Below the pieces are notes generated by a model. That model was not told where the DNA came from. It was given only the letters and a program-made list of their open reading frames with translations, and ran no database searches. The position numbers and the translations under genes are program-made. Positions 60,174-64,000 of a stretch of 64,000 nt of DNA are shown one piece after another (positions within the stretch are counted from its first letter, which is position 1; each line of letters starts with the position of its first letter). This DNA comes from JADFQT01 sp965216025 (GTDB taxonomy: Bacteria; Chloroflexota; Dehalococcoidia; Lucifugimonadales; UBA3495): assembly GCA_965216025.1 (NCBI GenBank), contig CBDCEX010000018.1, positions 124,001 to 188,000 on the forward strand. The letters run 5' to 3'.

Positions 60174-61229
60174 ATGTTTGAGACTATGTATCATAATGGC
60201 CAGGTAATGATACCCCAGGCGAGCAAGCACGGTATGCCTGGCATTTCGTCCAGCAGCGATTTTGAAACCCAGTTTGCGACTAGGGACTGGACCGGGGGCT
60301 GGAGGATTGGGGGATTCTTGGCGGCTCTGCTGACGGGAATCCTGCTACTGACGGCTTGTGGCGTGGCCGCCAGCGGCGCAGGGAAGGACTCCGATACCAG
60401 TGAGCAGCCTTCTGGATCAAGGGGAGGGAAAATCAGTGGGGGAAAAATCAATGTGGTGGCCACCAATTCTCTACTGGCGGATCTGGCCGGGCAGGTAGGG
60501 GGTAACCTGGTGGAAGTGACCACATTGGTTCCTCCTGGGATCGATGTGCACGCTTTCCAGCTTAAGCCGTCGAATAACCTGGCTATAGGACGGGCGGATT
60601 TGCTTGTTTCCAACGGCGCTGGTCTGGACGACTTTCTGAACCCAGTCTTGCGGAATTCTTCACGGCCGGCAGCGAAATGGATTATCGTCGCCGATGGACT
60701 GGAACTTAGCGCGCCATTGGACAATGGGGACCCCCATTTTTGGCTGGACCCCGGCTTGGCCATCGACTACGTAAATCAGATTCGAGATGGCCTGGCGGAG
60801 GTTGACTCGAAGCATGAGTTCGACTATACGGCCAATGCCGAAACATATACCGGCCAGATCTCTGCCCTGGACCAACAAATAGAGGAACTCCTGGGTCGGG
60901 TAGCGAACGAGCGCCGTCATCTGGTCACCTATCACGATGCCTTCGGCCACCTGGCCCGCCGTTACAACTGGGAAGCAACCGCCCTGGCGCCTCATGACGG
61001 TATGGATGTGGCTCCCGGAACCCTGGCCAAGCTGGTGATGCGAATAAGGCGGGACGGCCTGCCAGCGGTATTTGTGGAGCCCCAGTTCCGGCAGGGAATG
61101 CTGACGCGGACGGCCCAGGAAGTTGGCGTTCGGGTGGGAGTGATTTATTCCTTGCCCGGTCCGGGGGCGCTTACTTACCTGGACATGATGAGGTACAACG
61201 CCGAGAGCATGGTGCGGGAGTTGAGGTAG
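60174..61229 (+). CDS. znuA: Zinc/manganese ABC substrate-binding lipoprotein
   Basis: Up to 351 residues. Lipobox LLTAC at about residue 62. VATNSLLADLAGQVGGNLVE, PPGIDVHAFQLKPS, GDPHFWLDPGLAIDYVNQIR, LVTYHDAFGHLARRY and VFVEPQF supply the His/His/His/Glu metal ligands of ZnuA/MntC-type proteins. The operator overlaps the first in-frame ATGs, so the true start is probably downstream, e.g. about 60207-60231. No His-rich loop. Confidence 0.85.
   Translation: MFETMYHNGQVMIPQASKHGMPGISSSSDFETQFATRDWTGGWRIGGFLAALLTGILLLTACGVAASGAGKDSDTSEQPSGSRGGKISGGKINVVATNSLLADLAGQVGGNLVEVTTLVPPGIDVHAFQLKPSNNLAIGRADLLVSNGAGLDDFLNPVLRNSSRPAAKWIIVADGLELSAPLDNGDPHFWLDPGLAIDYVNQIRDGLAEVDSKHEFDYTANAETYTGQISALDQQIEELLGRVANERRHLVTYHDAFGHLARRYNWEATALAPHDGMDVAPGTLAKLVMRIRRDGLPAVFVEPQFRQGMLTRTAQEVGVRVGVIYSLPGPGALTYLDMMRYNAESMVRELR
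60188..60213. promoter_or_regulatory. Zur-type operator before znuA
   Basis: GTATCAT and ATGATAC separated by 12 bases, overlapping the beginning of the binding-protein frame; shares GATAC/GTATC halves with 59685. Confidence 0.5.
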
Positions 61230-61239
61230 GGCTGAAGCG

Positions 61240-61442
61240 ATGGTGGAGATTTTTACCATGCCGCTGGAGCTGCCCTTTTTTCAGCGAGCCATGCTGGCCT
61301 CAGGTCTGGCAGCGATGGTCTGCGCGGTGGTGGGAACATTCGTGGTGTTGAAGGGGTTGGCCTTCATGGGCGATGCGGTAGCCCACTCTTCCCTGGCAGG
61401 GATTTCGGTAGCCTTCCTCTTTGGCGGCAACGTTTTTTGGGG
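61240..61442 (+). pseudogene. znuB: Metal ABC transporter permease, truncated
   Basis: FFQRAMLASGLAAMVCAVVG, then TFVVLKGLAFMGDAVAHSSL, is the start of ZnuB-type permeases. After about 67 residues the frame passes into an IS630 end, so seven or so membrane helices are missing. No znuC is seen, so the transporter cannot work from this locus. Confidence 0.85.
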
Positions 61443-61533
61443 TTTACAAGCCCGAGCCGACGCACTGATGATGAAAACTGCCACGCCTTTGCCATCGCTG
61501 CAAAATGTAGTTCCCACCTTGGCTTTGGTTTAG
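61443..61533. mobile_element. IS630 terminal fragment
   Basis: Encodes, in frame with the permease, the last 29 residues of the IS630 transposase (LQARADALMMKTATPLPSLQ to LALV), identical to copy B, ending at the TIR. Confidence 0.85.
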
Positions 61534-62084
61534 ATGAGTAACATAGTACAGCACTTATGCCGAGCGTCAATTGGTGCCAAGGGACATGTCTTGCCCCTTC
61601 AGGTAGGCCTTGGTCGATCTGGTTGCTACCATGATTGATCTACCTCGATTGATCTACCTCAGTTTGGAAGGCCGAGATTGACTTCGACCAATCCCTTCTG
61701 CTCGAATGGCCTGAGTGAACCGTCACCCTAATTCAGTGGCTGCTTATCCCGTTCCGTCCTTCAATAATAGCCCGGCTTAATAACTGCGCCGCCAGCCGAA
61801 GGGACTAGAGTGCCACCACCAATTCAAACACGGTACTGCCTACCGTCAAGCCAGGCCCCCTTAATGGGACTCGAACTTCCCTTCCTTGGGCGGCTAAAGT
61901 GTCACTACCCATGAAAAGGTTTGTAGCCCGTATTCCCCATTTGGCTCAAACAAGTGATGCGGTAAATAGGCAACTTTCTTGCTTTTCTAGTCGTTACATG
62001 AATCTCTTAGCCGTATTTCAGATATAATACATGCAATAAGTTGGCTATTTCAGATAATTTGCGTACCGACATTGGAGGCACCCG
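61534..62084. other. Gap with a small tandem repeat
   Basis: GATTGATCTACCTC occurs twice head to tail (61633-61646, 61647-61660). No gene, RNA or hairpin recognised. The right part probably contains the left end of the IS1380 element. Confidence 0.45.
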
Positions 62085-63612
62085 ATGGGTGACCGCGAAA
62101 AGGCCTCTCTTCGGCTCCAATTCAATCCCCAAATCCGGCTGGAGTTACATGGTGCCACCATCACCTCCGACGCCGGACTGCTGGCATTCCGAGAACTGGA
62201 TGACGCCCTGGACCTTACCCCCATAGCCTCCGACTATCTCCAGGAAAGCCGTACCGGCTGCAACATCCGACACCACCTGGTCCCTCTGCTCCGCCAGTCC
62301 ATCTACAGCCGCTTGGCCGGCTACGATGATACCAACGATGCAGAACGTCTTTCCCAAGACCCAGCCATGAGAGTTGTCGTGGGCTGGCAAGGCTCAGACC
62401 GCAACGCCGCCAGAACCAACACCATGAGCCGTTTTGAGACGGAGACTCTGACTCAAGAGGACAACCTAAAGGGGCTGGCCCTCAGGGCAATCGCGTCTAA
62501 AACTGCCTTTTCGAACTTCGGTACAGAAGGCTAGCGAATGGTAGATATTCCGATGCTTTCCCAGCTATTTTGACTATAACACGTAAAGATCGAAAGACTT
62601 CCGGGACTCGTCAGACCCCAAAGAGCCACTGTCCCAAACCTGGGGGCGATTAAGACGCGATTGCCCTGGGCTGGCCCTGATGAATCCCCAGTGGGTGGAG
62701 CTGGCCATGGCTCACACTCCACACCGGCGAGTGATTCTGGACATGGACAGTTCGGAGAGTCCAGTGCATGGTCAGCAGGAAGGAGCCGCCTACAACGGGC
62801 ACTTCGAGTGTGTCTGCTATCATCCCCTCTTTCTGTTCAACCAGTTTGGGGATTGCGAAGGAGCGACGCTACGACCCGGAAACGTGCATAGTGCCGATGG
62901 CTGGCAGGAACTCCTTGAGCCGGTGGTGAAAGGATACCAGAAGAAAGGACTGCGGTTGCTGTTCCGGGGTGACGCTGCTTTTGCCAAGCCGGAGCTATAC
63001 GAGTATCTGGAACAAGGAAAGATCGGGTACGCCATCCGGCTTCCCGCCAATCAGGTAATTCAGGAGCAGATCCAACCCTTGCTGGAGCGTCCTACCGAAT
63101 GGCCATCCCGGGAGCCTATCGTCTCCTACCATGACTTTGCCTATCAGGCCCAGAGTTGGCACTTGCCCAGGCGAGTGGTGGCTAAAGTAGAGTGGCATCA
63201 GGGGGAGCTATTTCCCAGGGTTGGTTTCATCGTGACCAACCTGAGCTATCCACCCAAAGGAATAGTCCGCTTTTACAATGGCCGTGGCACGGCGGAGCAG
63301 TGGATCAAGGAGGGCAAGTACGCCCTGAACTGGACCCGGCTTTCCTGCCACAAGTTCGTGGCCAACCAGGTGAGACTATGGCTGTTCGTCCTGACTTACA
63401 ACCTGGGCAACTTTATGAGAAGGCTGGTGTTGCCGGAGGATATGAAGCACTGGACTCTGACCAGTCTTCAGACCAGGCTGATCAAGACGGGTGGGCGACT
63501 GGTACGCCACGCAAGGAGGCTGGTGTTTCAGCTTGCCGAGGTGCTGGTAACCAGGGAAATGCTGACCGGGATACTAGAACGGATCAGCCGGCTTCGGCTG
63601 GCACCTGGCTAG
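62085..63612 (+). pseudogene. IS1380-family transposase, split by a mini-element
   Basis: GGAGGCACCCG sets the ATG. N-part 62085-62482 (LQFNPQIRLELHGATITSDA to LTQEDNLKGLAL), C-part 62679-63612 (VILDMDSSESPVHG, LFRGDAAFAKPELYEYLEQG, YNGRGTAEQWIKEGK to RLRLAPG) with DDE residues. Removing the 186-bp insert and one 10-bp duplication restores one frame of about 440 residues (GLALMNPQWVELAM). Otherwise undamaged. Confidence 0.9.
62483..62668. mobile_element. 186-bp MITE with 10-bp target duplications
   Basis: TIR CAGGGCAATCGCGTCT (62483-62498) and its exact inverse (62653-62668). Flanked by GGCTGGCCCT on both sides. Duplication length and ends fit IS4-type transposition. Another copy of the same end is at 29191. 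Confidence 0.9.
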
Positions 63613-64000
63613 CCTGCTTTGAGAGCACAGGTATTTCGGACAGTTATGGGGTAGTCCGGGGTAAATAGACCACCCCGAGGGAGACGCTTGGGCAGGGGCA
63701 GGCAATTCTAGACTTTTACGCTCGTCAGGGGGGTGGTTACCCTATGGGAGTGGGTCAGTTGAGTGAATCGGATGCAGTTGACGCCCTCAGGCTGCCATTT
63801 TATAGTTCGAGCCATCCCACAGGGTCACATGGTTGGAGGAATCAGTTTGATCTGGGCAATCCCGACTAAATTACCTGGGAACGTGGTCCCTACGCCATTG
63901 GCTATAGTGTAACCGCAGCGCTAACGTGTAAGGTTTTATGGGTCGGGGATTTAGATTCCTCAGTCGCGGAGTTTATCCTGAGAGGAGCCGAAGGGCTCAT
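63613..64000. other. IS1380 tail and window end
   Basis: The first 270 bases are the non-coding tail of IS1380, also found diverged at 6569-6824. I see no gene in the remaining bases up to the edge. Confidence 0.6.

Overview
The window reads as a heavily rearranged accessory region of a GC-rich, free-living bacterium, most likely a Chloroflexota (Dehalococcoidia-like) genome. The main hints are the lipoprotein and fibronectin-III sequence styles, a DUF5679 mini-protein, an acetamidase/formamidase and the dense universal-stress-protein cluster. This placement is inference from protein style, because no rRNA or tRNA gene was seen. Intact host genes are separated by insertion sequences, IS ends, non-autonomous mini-elements and gene fragments, and many genes stop exactly at an IS boundary.

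Layout: 0-6.8 kb holds a transposase/resolvase chimera, a von Willebrand A lipoprotein, a broken hicBA module, a serine resolvase and IS1380 remains. 7.1-8.9 kb holds a candidate structured RNA (minus strand) and a tandem-repeat lipoprotein. 9.4-16.5 kb is a graveyard: Xaa-Pro peptidase start, hsdS and ymh fragments, an inactivated IS630 copy, a NERD fragment and a second resolvase copy. 16.5-21.1 kb is defence-like: a coiled-coil/membrane protein paired with a nuclease-like glycine-zipper protein, a truncated serine recombinase, the TcmP/Gp37-Gp68 pair, and a ribbon-helix-helix/PIN toxin-antitoxin pair. 21.5-30.2 kb carries a secreted protein, a dual-specificity phosphatase, a truncated iron alcohol dehydrogenase, three unknown genes, a NERD protein, an RCC1-repeat pseudogene, FmdA and a terminase small subunit.

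30.3-39.8 kb is the most coherent block. A PAS-GAF histidine kinase and NarL-type regulator are followed by universal stress proteins, REC-only proteins, a bifunctional nuclease, a cytidylyltransferase-like protein and small zinc or unknown proteins. Four copies of one 44-bp dyad motif lie in it. Two precede REC/small-protein/USP units. The other two precede long non-coding stretches that share the same stems and each end in a strong intrinsic terminator. The layout resembles the mycobacterial DosR dormancy regulon and appears to include two paralogous regulated RNAs.

39.8-52.3 kb is again IS-rich: IS66, IS630 copies and an IS630-derived MITE, IS21 and IS3. Between them lie DUF2806, DUF262, hsdR and nuclease fragments and a second PIN/RHH module. 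52.4-58.3 kb looks like a plasmid replicon: short TAGA-type repeats, a ParA/ParG-like pair, seven perfect 22-bp iterons, an AT-rich stretch with a DnaA-box-like site, and a Rep protein whose C-terminus resembles DnaA domain I. 59-61.5 kb carries a Fur/Zur-type regulator and a zinc-type ABC binding protein whose permease is cut off by an IS630 end. The window closes with an IS1380 transposase split by a 186-bp mini-element with perfect 10-bp target duplications.
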